64,000 bases of DNA, taken from NCBI RefSeq assembly GCF_020177575.1, contig NZ_JAHTBK010000001.1:2167875-2231874 (forward strand), read 5' to 3'. The stretch is from Hasllibacter sp. MH4015 (GTDB lineage: Bacteria; Pseudomonadota; Alphaproteobacteria; Rhodobacterales; Rhodobacteraceae). The notes below the pieces were generated by a model, which worked only from the letters and a program-made list of their open reading frames with translations, was not told the origin of the DNA and ran no database searches. Shown one piece after another: positions 47,004-54,547 of the stretch. Each line of letters starts with the position of its first letter. The stretch's first letter is position 1. The position numbers were made by a program, and so were the translations under genes.

Positions 47004-47021
47004 GGTTGCACGCTTGCAACC
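47004..47021. promoter_or_regulatory. Perfect palindrome, operator candidate for the dehydratase
   Basis: GGTTGCA-CGCT-TGCAACC, 7-bp arms with a 4-base centre, centred about 70 bases upstream of the dehydratase start. The form TTGCA-N4-TGCAA is a usual dimeric-repressor operator shape, but the regulator is not in the window. Confidence 0.6.
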
Positions 47022-47062
47022 GTGGGTCAAATTATTGATTTGTATCTTTTTTATGAATCATG

Positions 47063-47077
47063 TTAACGCATTTTTAA
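47063..47077. promoter_or_regulatory. CtrA-type box TTAA-N7-TTAA
   Basis: TTAA (47063-47066), seven bases, TTAA (47074-47077), inside an AT-rich island (about 47030-47080). A CcrM methylation site GAATC lies at 47055-47059. It is 122 bases upstream of the dehydratase gene and behind the MFS stop. Confidence 0.4.
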
Positions 47078-47186
47078 TGACTTGGGCGGGGGCGATAGCC
47101 CGGTCTCAGGGCGCATCTAAGGTTGCCGCGAGAGGCGGCAGCGCGCGCGGTTTGGTTGTTACCGCTTCACGCCCGACCGTCAGGGC

Positions 47187-48473
47187 TCAGGCGCTTGGGC
47201 CAAGCCGTCTGGTCAGCAACAGCGACAGGATCGCTGCGATCACAAGGAACGCCGCGCCGACGCTCCATGCGATGGGCGTGGAGTAGACCTCAGCGATTGC
47301 GCCGGTCATGACCATCCCCAAGGCGCCGCCCAATTGCTGTATCAACGATCGCAGAGAGAGCATTGTCGAGCGCTGATGGTCGCCCACATAGCGGTGAAGA
47401 ATGCTGCTGGCCGGCGTTTCGCTGACGCCAAGGATCACGGCATAGAGGATGAATATCACCGCAAAGCCGAAGATAGTGCCCTGCAAGGCCAGTGCGATCT
47501 GGACGATTGCGAGACAGGCGAAGGTCGCGGCCAGCGTTACGGCGTGCCGCCGTTTGAACACCCGGCTGATCTGCGGCGACAGGAACGCGCCGAACGCGAT
47601 CGAAAAGAAATAGGTCGCCATCAAAGCGCCGATGAACGTGTTCGCGAAATCCTCGTCCAACATCGGCTTGGCGTGGGTCGGCCAGATCACCTCCACCGGG
47701 TTGGATGCCATGAGGAAGAACGTCAATGCGGCCAGCAGCATCGACAAAGCGGGATGCCTGACGGCCAGGCGGCCTGCGTCCTTGATCACCGATGGCACGG
47801 TGGCGAAGCCGTTTTTGAGCGCCGTCATCGTCAACGGGCGCGGCGTCTCGGCAATGGCCCCCAATGTAAACGCCAACACGCCCAACATCACACCGGCGCT
47901 TGCCATGTAAGACACGTCATAAATGCTGAACCCGCGGCATTCCGCGACGCCGCCCAGGATGTCGGGCAAGATACCACCCACCACGGCGCCGGTGGCGAGG
48001 CCGACGGCATTGGCCCATTGCGCTTTGGCCAGCGCGGGCTGGACATCCACATCGGGCGCGGTCGCCTTGAAGGTTTCGACGAACCACGCATCAAGCGTGC
48101 CGGACCTGAGCGCGCGTCCGAACCCGATGAAGGCAAAGGACAGCGCCAGCACGTAGAAATCGCTGCTTGATAGGAAGAGCACGAGCGACATCAGGCTGGC
48201 GACGATTGCCGCCAGGAAGACCGGCTTGCGGCCGATACTGTCTGCAAGGCCCCCGAACGGAAGCTCCATCGCCATTGTCGTGAGGGAGTAGATCCCGAAG
48301 AGAAGCGAGATCTGGAAGAGGTCCATGCCACGGTCGGTCAGGGCCAGGGCCACCACGGCAACGGTCAGTCCCATCGCGAAACGGTCAAGAAACTGATGGA
48401 CCTGAAACACGCGGATATGCCGCCGCGCCGTGTCGCTGAGGGATGCGAAGGAGAATTCGGTTTCGGCGGCCAT
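47187..48473 (-). CDS. MFS transporter
   Basis: A 428-residue major facilitator with 12 predicted helices and a central cytoplasmic loop near 195-220. The signature between helices 2 and 3 is PFGGLADSIGRKPV, the usual G-x-x-x-D-R/K-x-G-R-K form. It resembles the drug/metabolite efflux group; the substrate is unknown. ATG 48473 is chosen over GTG 48506; neither has a strong ribosome site. Base composition is slightly less GC-extreme than its neighbours. It lies upstream of the dehydratase on the same strand, 245 bases apart. Confidence 0.85.
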   Translation of the reverse strand: MAAETEFSFASLSDTARRHIRVFQVHQFLDRFAMGLTVAVVALALTDRGMDLFQISLLFGIYSLTTMAMELPFGGLADSIGRKPVFLAAIVASLMSLVLFLSSSDFYVLALSFAFIGFGRALRSGTLDAWFVETFKATAPDVDVQPALAKAQWANAVGLATGAVVGGILPDILGGVAECRGFSIYDVSYMASAGVMLGVLAFTLGAIAETPRPLTMTALKNGFATVPSVIKDAGRLAVRHPALSMLLAALTFFLMASNPVEVIWPTHAKPMLDEDFANTFIGALMATYFFSIAFGAFLSPQISRVFKRRHAVTLAATFACLAIVQIALALQGTIFGFAVIFILYAVILGVSETPASSILHRYVGDHQRSTMLSLRSLIQQLGGALGMVMTGAIAEVYSTPIAWSVGAAFLVIAAILSLLLTRRLGPSA

Positions 48474-48633
48474 TTTTGCAACATCGCCGGTAAGGTCGAC
48501 ATGCACAATTCAATACGTGACCTGAGCCCGATGCAGCGTATCGCCGTGGATCGTCGGGTGAGCGGCACGATTGCCCGGATCGTCGATGGCGTCCGCTGCA
48601 AAGTTACGGCGCGTGGTCAGTGCGTTCTGGCCA

Positions 48634-49644
48634 TTACCGCCCCGCCATCCAGTCCGTGAAGATCGCAAGGGCCGGTTTCGGCTGCCCGTCCGTGTCGTAA
48701 AGGCCCGAATGCGCGTGATAGCTGCCGGGATCGTCGGTCAGCTTGAAGTAATAGGCGCGCGCGACGGGGAGGGTGGCGATGGTGTCGAGGTAAACGGCCA
48801 GGCGCGCGGCGTGGTAGTCCGGGTCCGAGGGTTCGTTGCGCGGCCAGGGTCCGCCGAATTCCGTGACCCAGACGGGGCGGTCGGTATGGGCCTGCATCCA
48901 AGCGACCGCGCCGGGCCAGAGGCCGGGGGCGTCGTAGAGGTGGATGTCGGCCACGTCGTAATCGGCGATGGACAAAGCGGCGGAAACGGCGGCCTGGGCG
49001 GCCTCGTTGAACATCATGCCGCGATTGCAGAGCCATTGGCGGACATCCTCATCCCGCAGGCCGGGAATGCCATGGTCATCGCCTTCAAAGCACAACGCGT
49101 GGGAAAGGCCCGCGCGCCCCGTCACGCCCCCCAGAACGAGGGTGAGGTCGGGCCGCTCGGCCCGGATCACGGCGGCGGCGCGGGCGTGCAGCGCGAGGAA
49201 ATCCCGCGTGCTTCCCGGGAAACGGTTGTCCCATTCATTGCCGATCTGGATCGCGTCGAGGTCGTCGCCGACGGCTTGAAGAAGGGTGGTGAGGTAGGCC
49301 TCGAACGGGGCATCGTCGCGGATGATGCAGGCGTGATCGTTGCGCAACCCGCAGGCGGCATCGGGCGCGTCGAGTTCGACGGTCAGCAGGATGCGGAGGC
49401 CCGCGGCGCGCAGGTCGGCGGTACGTTCAGCGAGGGGGGCGAAGTCTTGCGGCCCGGGATCGAGGGGGCGACGGGACCAGGCCTCCGCAATGCGGATGTG
49501 CTGGATGCCGAGATCCACTAGGGCGGCTGAGGTGAAGGCGCGATGGGCGGCGGTGGAGACGGGCGGAAAGGCGATGCCGATGGCGGGATCGGCGCGAAGC
49601 GGTGTGGCGAGAAGCAGAAGAAGCGGCAGAAGGGTAAGGCGCAT
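48634..49644 (-). CDS. Secreted clan GH-A-like glycoside hydrolase
   Basis: A 336-residue exported TIM-barrel protein with signal peptide (MRLTLLPLLLLLATPLRA). It carries the clan GH-A marks: acid/base glutamate E137 in IQIGNEWDN and a probable nucleophile E262 in VWVTEFGGPWP. Substrate specificity cannot be assigned; related groups act on galactans, mannans or glucans. Cysteines in AACGLRNDHAC, ALCFEG and WLCNRG suggest disulfides. It stands alone and lies divergently from lysC across a 150-base gap. Confidence 0.75.
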   Translation of the reverse strand: MRLTLLPLLLLLATPLRADPAIGIAFPPVSTAAHRAFTSAALVDLGIQHIRIAEAWSRRPLDPGPQDFAPLAERTADLRAAGLRILLTVELDAPDAACGLRNDHACIIRDDAPFEAYLTTLLQAVGDDLDAIQIGNEWDNRFPGSTRDFLALHARAAAVIRAERPDLTLVLGGVTGRAGLSHALCFEGDDHGIPGLRDEDVRQWLCNRGMMFNEAAQAAVSAALSIADYDVADIHLYDAPGLWPGAVAWMQAHTDRPVWVTEFGGPWPRNEPSDPDYHAARLAVYLDTIATLPVARAYYFKLTDDPGSYHAHSGLYDTDGQPKPALAIFTDWMAGR

Positions 49645-49794
49645 GGCAGGTCCGGCGATGGTGACTGGCCCCCACCTTAGGGGCGGCGGCGGGACAAGTC
49701 CCGCGTACTGAACGCAGGGGCCGATGGGTGCGCCCCCTTGCCACCCCGCGCCCTGCCCCGTAAGACGCGCCGACGCTAAACGGAACCCTGATCC

Positions 49795-51033
49795 ATGCCT
49801 CTTCTGGTGATGAAATTCGGCGGCACCTCCGTCGCCACGCTTGACCGTATTCGCCGCGCCGCCAAGCGCGTGGGCCGCGAGGTCGCCAATGGCTATGACG
49901 TGATCGTCATCGTGTCGGCCATGAGCGGAGAGACCAACAAGCTGGTGGGGTTCGTGGAAGAGACGGGCCAATTCTATGACGCACGCGAATACGACGCGGT
50001 CGTGTCGTCGGGCGAGAACGTGACGGCGGGCCTTATGGCGCTGACCTTGCAGGAGATGGACGTGCCTGCGCGGTCCTGGCAGGGCTGGCAGGTGCCGCTT
50101 GTCACGACCGACGCCCATGCCTCTGCCCGGATCGAGGAGATCCGGACCGAGAATATCAACGGGAAATTCGCCGAAGGCATGAAGGTGGCCGTCGTCGCGG
50201 GGTTCCAGGGGATCTCGCCCGAGGGGCGTATCACCACGTTGGGGCGCGGCGGCTCGGACACGACCGCGGTGGCCTTCGCGGCCGCCTTCGGGGCGGAGCG
50301 GTGCGATATCTACACGGATGTGGACGGCGTCTATACCACCGACCCGCGGATCACGACGAAGGCCCGCAAGCTCGACCGGATCTCGTTCGAGGAGATGCTG
50401 GAGCTGGCCTCGCTTGGCGCGAAGGTGTTGCAGACCCGGTCCGTGGAACTGGCCATGCGCTACAAGGTGCGCCTGCGGGTGCTGTCATCGTTCGAGGAGC
50501 CGTCGGATGACGCCGGCACCCTCGTCTGTTCGGAGGAAGAGATCATGGAATCCAACGTCGTGGCCGGTGTGGCCTATTCCCGCGACGAGGCGAAGATGAC
50601 CCTGCAATCGGTGGAGGATCGCCCCGGCATTGCCGCCGCGATCTTCGGGCCGCTGGCGGAAGCGGGCGTGAATGTCGACATGATCGTGCAGAACATCTCG
50701 GACGGGGGGATGACGGATATGACGTTCTCCTGCCCGGTGGGAGAAGTGGCGCGGGCCGAAAAGGCGATGGCCGATGCCAAGGCGGCGGGCGATATCGGGT
50801 TTGCCGGGCTGGTGGCGGATACGGATGTGGCGAAGGTGTCGATCGTGGGGATCGGGATGCGGAGCCACGCCGGCGTCGCCGCCCAGATGTTCCAGACGCT
50901 GCGCGACGAGGGCGTGAACATAAAGGTCATCACCACGTCGGAGATCAAGGTGAGCGTGCTGATCGACCGGAAATACATGGAGCTGGCCGTGCAGGCGCTT
51001 CACGACGCGTTTGGGCTGGAAAAAGCGGCCTGA
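49795..51033 (+). CDS. lysC: Aspartate kinase
   Basis: Phosphorylates aspartate, the entry to lysine, threonine, methionine and diaminopimelate synthesis. The 412 residues start LLVMKFGGTSVA, the ATP-binding kinase motif; GRGGSDTTAVAFAAAF and DVDGVYTTDPR are in place. Two C-terminal ACT domains (about 265-410) provide feedback control, with the effector-site stretches VEDRPGIAAAIFGPLAEAGVNVDMI and TSEIKVSVLIDRKYMELAVQALHDAF. Links functionally to thrC in the same window. Confidence 0.97.
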   Translation: MPLLVMKFGGTSVATLDRIRRAAKRVGREVANGYDVIVIVSAMSGETNKLVGFVEETGQFYDAREYDAVVSSGENVTAGLMALTLQEMDVPARSWQGWQVPLVTTDAHASARIEEIRTENINGKFAEGMKVAVVAGFQGISPEGRITTLGRGGSDTTAVAFAAAFGAERCDIYTDVDGVYTTDPRITTKARKLDRISFEEMLELASLGAKVLQTRSVELAMRYKVRLRVLSSFEEPSDDAGTLVCSEEEIMESNVVAGVAYSRDEAKMTLQSVEDRPGIAAAIFGPLAEAGVNVDMIVQNISDGGMTDMTFSCPVGEVARAEKAMADAKAAGDIGFAGLVADTDVAKVSIVGIGMRSHAGVAAQMFQTLRDEGVNIKVITTSEIKVSVLIDRKYMELAVQALHDAFGLEKAA

Positions 51034-51045
51034 GCCGGTCGGTCC

Positions 51046-51270
51046 GTGACTGACTTGGCAACCCTATCCGAAAAGATGCGCCAAATTGTCGAGTTGGATG
51101 GGTCCGAGGCGGAGCAAGACATGTTGATCGCCGAAATCACCGCCAACGCGCCGGACCCGGAATGAATGGATCACGTGTTCCACTCCCACGCGATCAACGG
51201 CATCGACGACACGCTCGATTATCGGGCGGTCAGCGCACATATCCTGGCCGACAGGGCGATCCGTCTTTAA
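51046..51270 (+). pseudogene. Small reading frame interrupted by in-frame TGA
   Basis: From GTG 51046 a frame encodes 38 further residues (TDLATLSEKMRQIVEL, ending NAPDPE), meets TGA at 51163-51165 and continues in the same frame with MDHVFHSHAINGIDDTLDYR and 14 more residues to TAA at 51268. The two halves read as one 74-residue acidic protein, so the TGA is either a point mutation (from TGG or CGA) or the two parts are translated separately through the adjacent ATG at 51166. The end touches the stop of the convergent membrane protein gene. No family recognised. Confidence 0.5.
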
Positions 51271-51866
51271 CGCTCGGGTCCGCTGCGCCGGGGAGCGCGC
51301 AGGCTCGAGACGGCCCAGGCCGTGACCAGCGCGGCAAGGACGCACAGCGCGATCTTGCTGACAGGCTCCATCGTGCCCTCGATCAGCAGGGCATGGGCGA
51401 TCGTGCCTGAAACAATGACCAATGCCAGCGTTCCATGGGCGAGCCGCCAGACCCGCAGACGCAGCTTGCGACGTCCCATGGCCACAAGCGCCGTAGCGAA
51501 AACCGCCCACATCGCGATCACCCCCCAGACGGAGAATGGCGTGGGCGACGTGAAGGTCAGCGCATCAACCACATCGGGCGGAGACGTGATCCAAAGCCCC
51601 GCCACATGCACCACGACAGCCGTGACCAGCGCCGTGCCGGTCCACCGATGCGCGCGACGTGACATCGGGCGTGAAAGTCCCGGCATCGCCGCCATTCCCA
51701 ACAGGGGCTGCACCGCCAGAAGTGCGAGGCCCACGATCCCCGCGAAGCCCGCGATAATGTAGATGGGCTGACGGTATTGCAGGTAGGAGCTTTGGGTCGC
51801 AAGGATCAGCGCCGCGCCGATGGCCGCCGCCAGCGCGCCCCAGAGGATCAGCCCGCGAAACGGCAT
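51267..51866 (-). CDS. Ferric-reductase-like transmembrane domain protein
   Basis: A 199-residue membrane protein with six predicted helices and histidines on successive helices (AHRWTGTALVTAVVVHVAGLW and WRLAHGTLALVIVSGTIAHALL), the pattern of b-haem binding in the ferric-reductase/MsrQ/YedZ group. It lacks FAD and NAD domains, so it would pass electrons across the membrane to or from a partner. ATG 51866 shares one base with the TGA of the upstream Tat-exported protein (TGATG), implying they work together. Confidence 0.75.
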   Translation of the reverse strand: MPFRGLILWGALAAAIGAALILATQSSYLQYRQPIYIIAGFAGIVGLALLAVQPLLGMAAMPGLSRPMSRRAHRWTGTALVTAVVVHVAGLWITSPPDVVDALTFTSPTPFSVWGVIAMWAVFATALVAMGRRKLRLRVWRLAHGTLALVIVSGTIAHALLIEGTMEPVSKIALCVLAALVTAWAVSSLRAPRRSGPER

Positions 51867-52354
51867 CAAGCCGGTTGCAGGACGAAATCCGCCGTGAGGC
51901 TGGTCTGGCTGGGGCTGTCCATGAGCGGACGCAGAAAAACGGTCTGAAACTCCGCGCTGTCATACGCGAGATGGGCGTGGGCCTGGCCGAATGCGGGGAC
52001 GATCTGCGGCATCTCCAACCGGAAGACACCATCCGCATCGGTAAGCGTGGCGCCGTGGCTTTCGGGGTCCCGCTCGTGCCCCTCGGTCGTGTGGGCCCAG
52101 ATCTGGATGCGTTGCCCGGCCAGCGGCATCCCGTCGCCCGCCCGGCGCACGGTGCCGGACATCATGAACCCGCCGCCACCGATCCGGTCGACGATGGGCG
52201 CGCCCGGGAGGTAATTGTTCGCGCCGCCCCGCATGGTGGTCGTCGGTGCGAGGCCTTGCGCGCGGGCAGGCACGCTCAACCCCAGCGAGAGCGTCGCGCC
52301 AAGCGCGCCGGAAGTGGCAATGAAACGACGTCTGCTGGCTGTCTTGTGGGTCAT
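51866..52354 (-). CDS. Tat-exported intradiol-dioxygenase-fold protein
   Basis: A 162-residue protein with a twin-arginine signal (SRRRFIATSGALGATLSLG). The mature part resembles a shortened intradiol ring-cleavage dioxygenase: NNYLPGAPIVD at the start, then IQIWAHTTEGHERDPESHGATLTDADGVFRLE and an HxH pair H126/H128 in AFGQAHAHLAY, equivalent to the iron-ligand histidines of RPAHIHF-type proteins, with tyrosines Y48 and Y131 nearby. Fold class is a fair inference; activity is unknown and the protein is shorter than catechol dioxygenases. Coupled to the ferric-reductase-like gene and divergent from the cysteine-protein/SCO operon. Confidence 0.7.
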   Translation of the reverse strand: MTHKTASRRRFIATSGALGATLSLGLSVPARAQGLAPTTTMRGGANNYLPGAPIVDRIGGGGFMMSGTVRRAGDGMPLAGQRIQIWAHTTEGHERDPESHGATLTDADGVFRLEMPQIVPAFGQAHAHLAYDSAEFQTVFLRPLMDSPSQTSLTADFVLQPA

Positions 52355-52528
52355 CGGCGCTCCCATCGGGTGAATAAACGAACGGGGTGATGCCAAAAGA
52401 GATAGCCAGTCCCGGCTCCGGGGCAAGGCGGTCCGGGCGTAAATGGCCCTGCCGCGCAAAATCGTGATCCCACATCCCTTCCCTTCCCTGCTAGGCTTTG
52501 ACCCAGGGACAATTCGGAGGGCATTTTC

Positions 52529-52972
52529 ATGCGGAATGCAGTGGCGGCAGCATTGGTCTGTGTCGCGGGGCCGGCCTTGGCCGATGGGGAGGATATCACC
52601 ATCCGGGGCGAGGTCATTGACACCTGGTGCTATTTCTCGGGCGTGATGGGTGGACCGGACGCGGTGACGGGGACGGCGCATCATACATGTGCGATCTGGT
52701 GCAGCGCGGGCGGTATCCCCGTGGGGCTGCTGGCCGAGGACGGGACGGTTTACATGATCCTCGCCCTCGGGGGGAGCGACCAGAGCGCGGGCGGGGCGGC
52801 GCAGCTGGAGCTCGCATCCCACGACATTACGGTGTCGGGGCAGGTTTTCGCGCGGGACGGGTTGAACTACCTCGTCGTGGCCGACGTGGTCGAGGATCAC
52901 GGCATCACCAATATCAACCACACGGATTTCGGCGTCGTTCCCGGCTTCGCGATCCCGAACCCGGAGGGCTGA
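52529..52972 (+). CDS. Periplasmic cysteine-rich protein A (paralogue of next gene)
   Basis: A 147-residue exported protein with signal peptide (MRNAVAAALVCVAGPALA). Its core GEVIDTWCYFSGVMGG ... HHTCAIWC ... GGIPVGLL places C34, H51, H52, C54 and C58 in a compact C / HxxC / xxxC pattern suited to metal or thiol chemistry on a small beta fold; the rest (ITVSGQVFARDGLNYLVV) looks OB-like. A good ribosome site (GGAGG) precedes the ATG. It opens a five-gene operon; four bases separate it from the next gene. I know no assigned function for this type of protein. Confidence 0.75.
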   Translation: MRNAVAAALVCVAGPALADGEDITIRGEVIDTWCYFSGVMGGPDAVTGTAHHTCAIWCSAGGIPVGLLAEDGTVYMILALGGSDQSAGGAAQLELASHDITVSGQVFARDGLNYLVVADVVEDHGITNINHTDFGVVPGFAIPNPEG

Positions 52973-52976
52973 GGCG

Positions 52977-53543
52977 ATGTGGAAATACCTGATCCCCCTG
53001 GTCGTGCTGGCCAGCCCCGTCGCCGCCCAGGATGGCCCGTTTTCCGAAGGCTCCGAAGCGCGGTCATGGAACCTTGCCTGGGAAGAACCGGCCCGGTTCG
53101 AGGCGACGGTCGTGGATATGCTCTGCGAAGTGGCGGGTGATTGCGCGAGTGAATGCCGGACCGGTCGGCAACTGGGCCTGCTGCGCGCCGCGGACGGCGT
53201 GCTGACCTATCCCAACAAGAACAACCAGGGCATCTTCACCGGCGCGGCGGTGGATCTTGCCCCGTTTTGCGGGCTGGAGGTCGAGGTCGACGGGCTGATG
53301 ATCGAGGATGAATACGTCGGCGCGACGAACGTCTACCTCGTCCAGATGATCCGGGAAGTGGGCGCAGAGGAATGGGTCACGGCCAATGGCTGGACCACTG
53401 CCTGGGCCGAGGAATTCCCCGAAGCCGCCGCACAGGAGGGGCGCTGGTATCGCAACGACCCGCGTGTTCTGGCCCTGATCGAGGCGGACGGATACCTTGG
53501 CACCGGGGAGACCTGGGAAGAGGCGTGGGAGATCACCCGTTGA
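52977..53543 (+). CDS. Periplasmic cysteine-rich protein B
   Basis: A 188-residue exported protein (signal MWKYLIPLVVLASPVAA). Its core ATVVDMLCEVAGDCASECRTGRQLGLL aligns with the upstream gene's VIDTWC...CAIWC...GIPVGLL, so the two are diverged tandem paralogues. Cysteines C50, C56, C60 and C98 are present; the histidine pair of protein A is lost. The extra C-terminal part (about 120-188) is rich in Trp and Glu. Its TGA overlaps the TTG start of the SCO gene, so expression is coupled. Confidence 0.72.
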   Translation: MWKYLIPLVVLASPVAAQDGPFSEGSEARSWNLAWEEPARFEATVVDMLCEVAGDCASECRTGRQLGLLRAADGVLTYPNKNNQGIFTGAAVDLAPFCGLEVEVDGLMIEDEYVGATNVYLVQMIREVGAEEWVTANGWTTAWAEEFPEAAAQEGRWYRNDPRVLALIEADGYLGTGETWEEAWEITR

Positions 53544-54085
53544 TCCGGACCCTCCCCCTGATGCTAGTGCTGGCGATGCCCGCCGCGGCGCAGGACCTGA
53601 CCGACGATCTGGGCGGCGCGTTCACCCTGATCGACAATCACGGTGAGGTGCGGACGCAGGTCGATCCCGAGGGGCGGCATCAATTGCTCTTCTTCGGCTA
53701 CGCGAATTGCCAGGAAATCTGCTCTGCCGTGTTTCCGACCATGGCGTCGGTCGTGGACATCGTGGGCGCCGACGTCTTGCGCCCGGTGATGGTCACGGTG
53801 GACCCCGAGCGCGATACGGTCGACACGATGTCGGACGCGCTGCACGCCCATCACCCGGCCTTTGTCGGTCTGACGGGCAGCGCGGAGGATTTGCAGGTCG
53901 CCTATGACGCCTATTCCGTGGAGTTCGAGGAGCTGTTCGTGGATCCGTTCCATGGCACCGTCTTCTCCCACGGCTCGTTCATCTACCTTCTGGACGGCGA
54001 GGGAGAGGTGCTGACCCTCCTGCCCCCGGTCCTCGGCCCCGAGATGATGGCGCAGATCATCGGCGGCTACCTGGAGGCGGGCTGA
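53540..54085 (+). CDS. SCO1/SenC family protein
   Basis: Thioredoxin-fold copper chaperone or thiol reductase. TTG 53540, overlapping the previous stop by four bases and preceded by GGGAG, gives 181 residues with a cleavable signal (MIRTLPLMLVLAMPAAA) rather than the membrane anchor usual in Sco1, so it should be free in the periplasm. The CxxxC motif is C57-QEI-C61 and the copper-ligand histidine is H144 in VFSHGSFIYLLD. SCO proteins serve CuA assembly or other copper transfers; here the partners would be the two cysteine proteins upstream. Confidence 0.88.
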   Translation: MIRTLPLMLVLAMPAAAQDLTDDLGGAFTLIDNHGEVRTQVDPEGRHQLLFFGYANCQEICSAVFPTMASVVDIVGADVLRPVMVTVDPERDTVDTMSDALHAHHPAFVGLTGSAEDLQVAYDAYSVEFEELFVDPFHGTVFSHGSFIYLLDGEGEVLTLLPPVLGPEMMAQIIGGYLEAG

Positions 54086-54088
54086 CCC

Positions 54089-54547
54089 ATGGACCGCAGG
54101 CGGTTTTTCATCGGCGCAGGCGCGCTTGCGCTCGTGGGCGGGGCGTTCGCCGCGACGGAGGGGCGCAACCTGTTCTACGCGGCGCTGTCCGAAGGGGTGG
54201 ACGAACAAATCTCCGTGGCCGAGGCGCATCGCCTGGCGGAGGCAGGTGAAATCCTTCTCATCGACATTCGCAGGCCCGACGAATGGGATGCCACGGGCAC
54301 TCCCGCATCGGGGCACCGGCTTGACATGTGGCGGGAGGATTTCGCGGAGGCGCTGCTGGATTTGACCGGCGGGGCGCAGGACGCGCGCGTGGCGCTGATC
54401 TGCGCGCGCGGTGTGCGTTCCTCGCGGTTGACCAACCGGCTGAGCGAGGCCGGGTTCACCAACATCATCGACGTGCCGGAAGGGATGCTTGGCTCGGGCG
54501 CGGGTCCGGGCTGGATCAGGGAAGGGTTGCCACTTGACCGAAGTTGA
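54089..54547 (+). CDS. Exported rhodanese-like protein
   Basis: A 152-residue protein with a Tat-like or membrane-anchoring N-terminus (MDRRRFFIGAGALALVGGAFA) and one rhodanese domain (about 38-148). The active-site loop starts at C105 in ICARGVRS, so a persulfide-forming enzyme is likely. DIRRPDEWDATGT is the usual CH2A-type motif. It is three bases after the SCO gene and overlaps the esterase by 14 bases. Periplasmic sulfur handling or thiol protection beside a copper protein is plausible. Confidence 0.85.
   Translation: MDRRRFFIGAGALALVGGAFAATEGRNLFYAALSEGVDEQISVAEAHRLAEAGEILLIDIRRPDEWDATGTPASGHRLDMWREDFAEALLDLTGGAQDARVALICARGVRSSRLTNRLSEAGFTNIIDVPEGMLGSGAGPGWIREGLPLDRS

Noticed and set aside
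47187-48473. MFS transporter as recent horizontal transfer
   Set aside because: Slightly lower GC and an AT-rich flank are suggestive, but no integrase, tRNA or repeat border is seen, so the claim is not supported.
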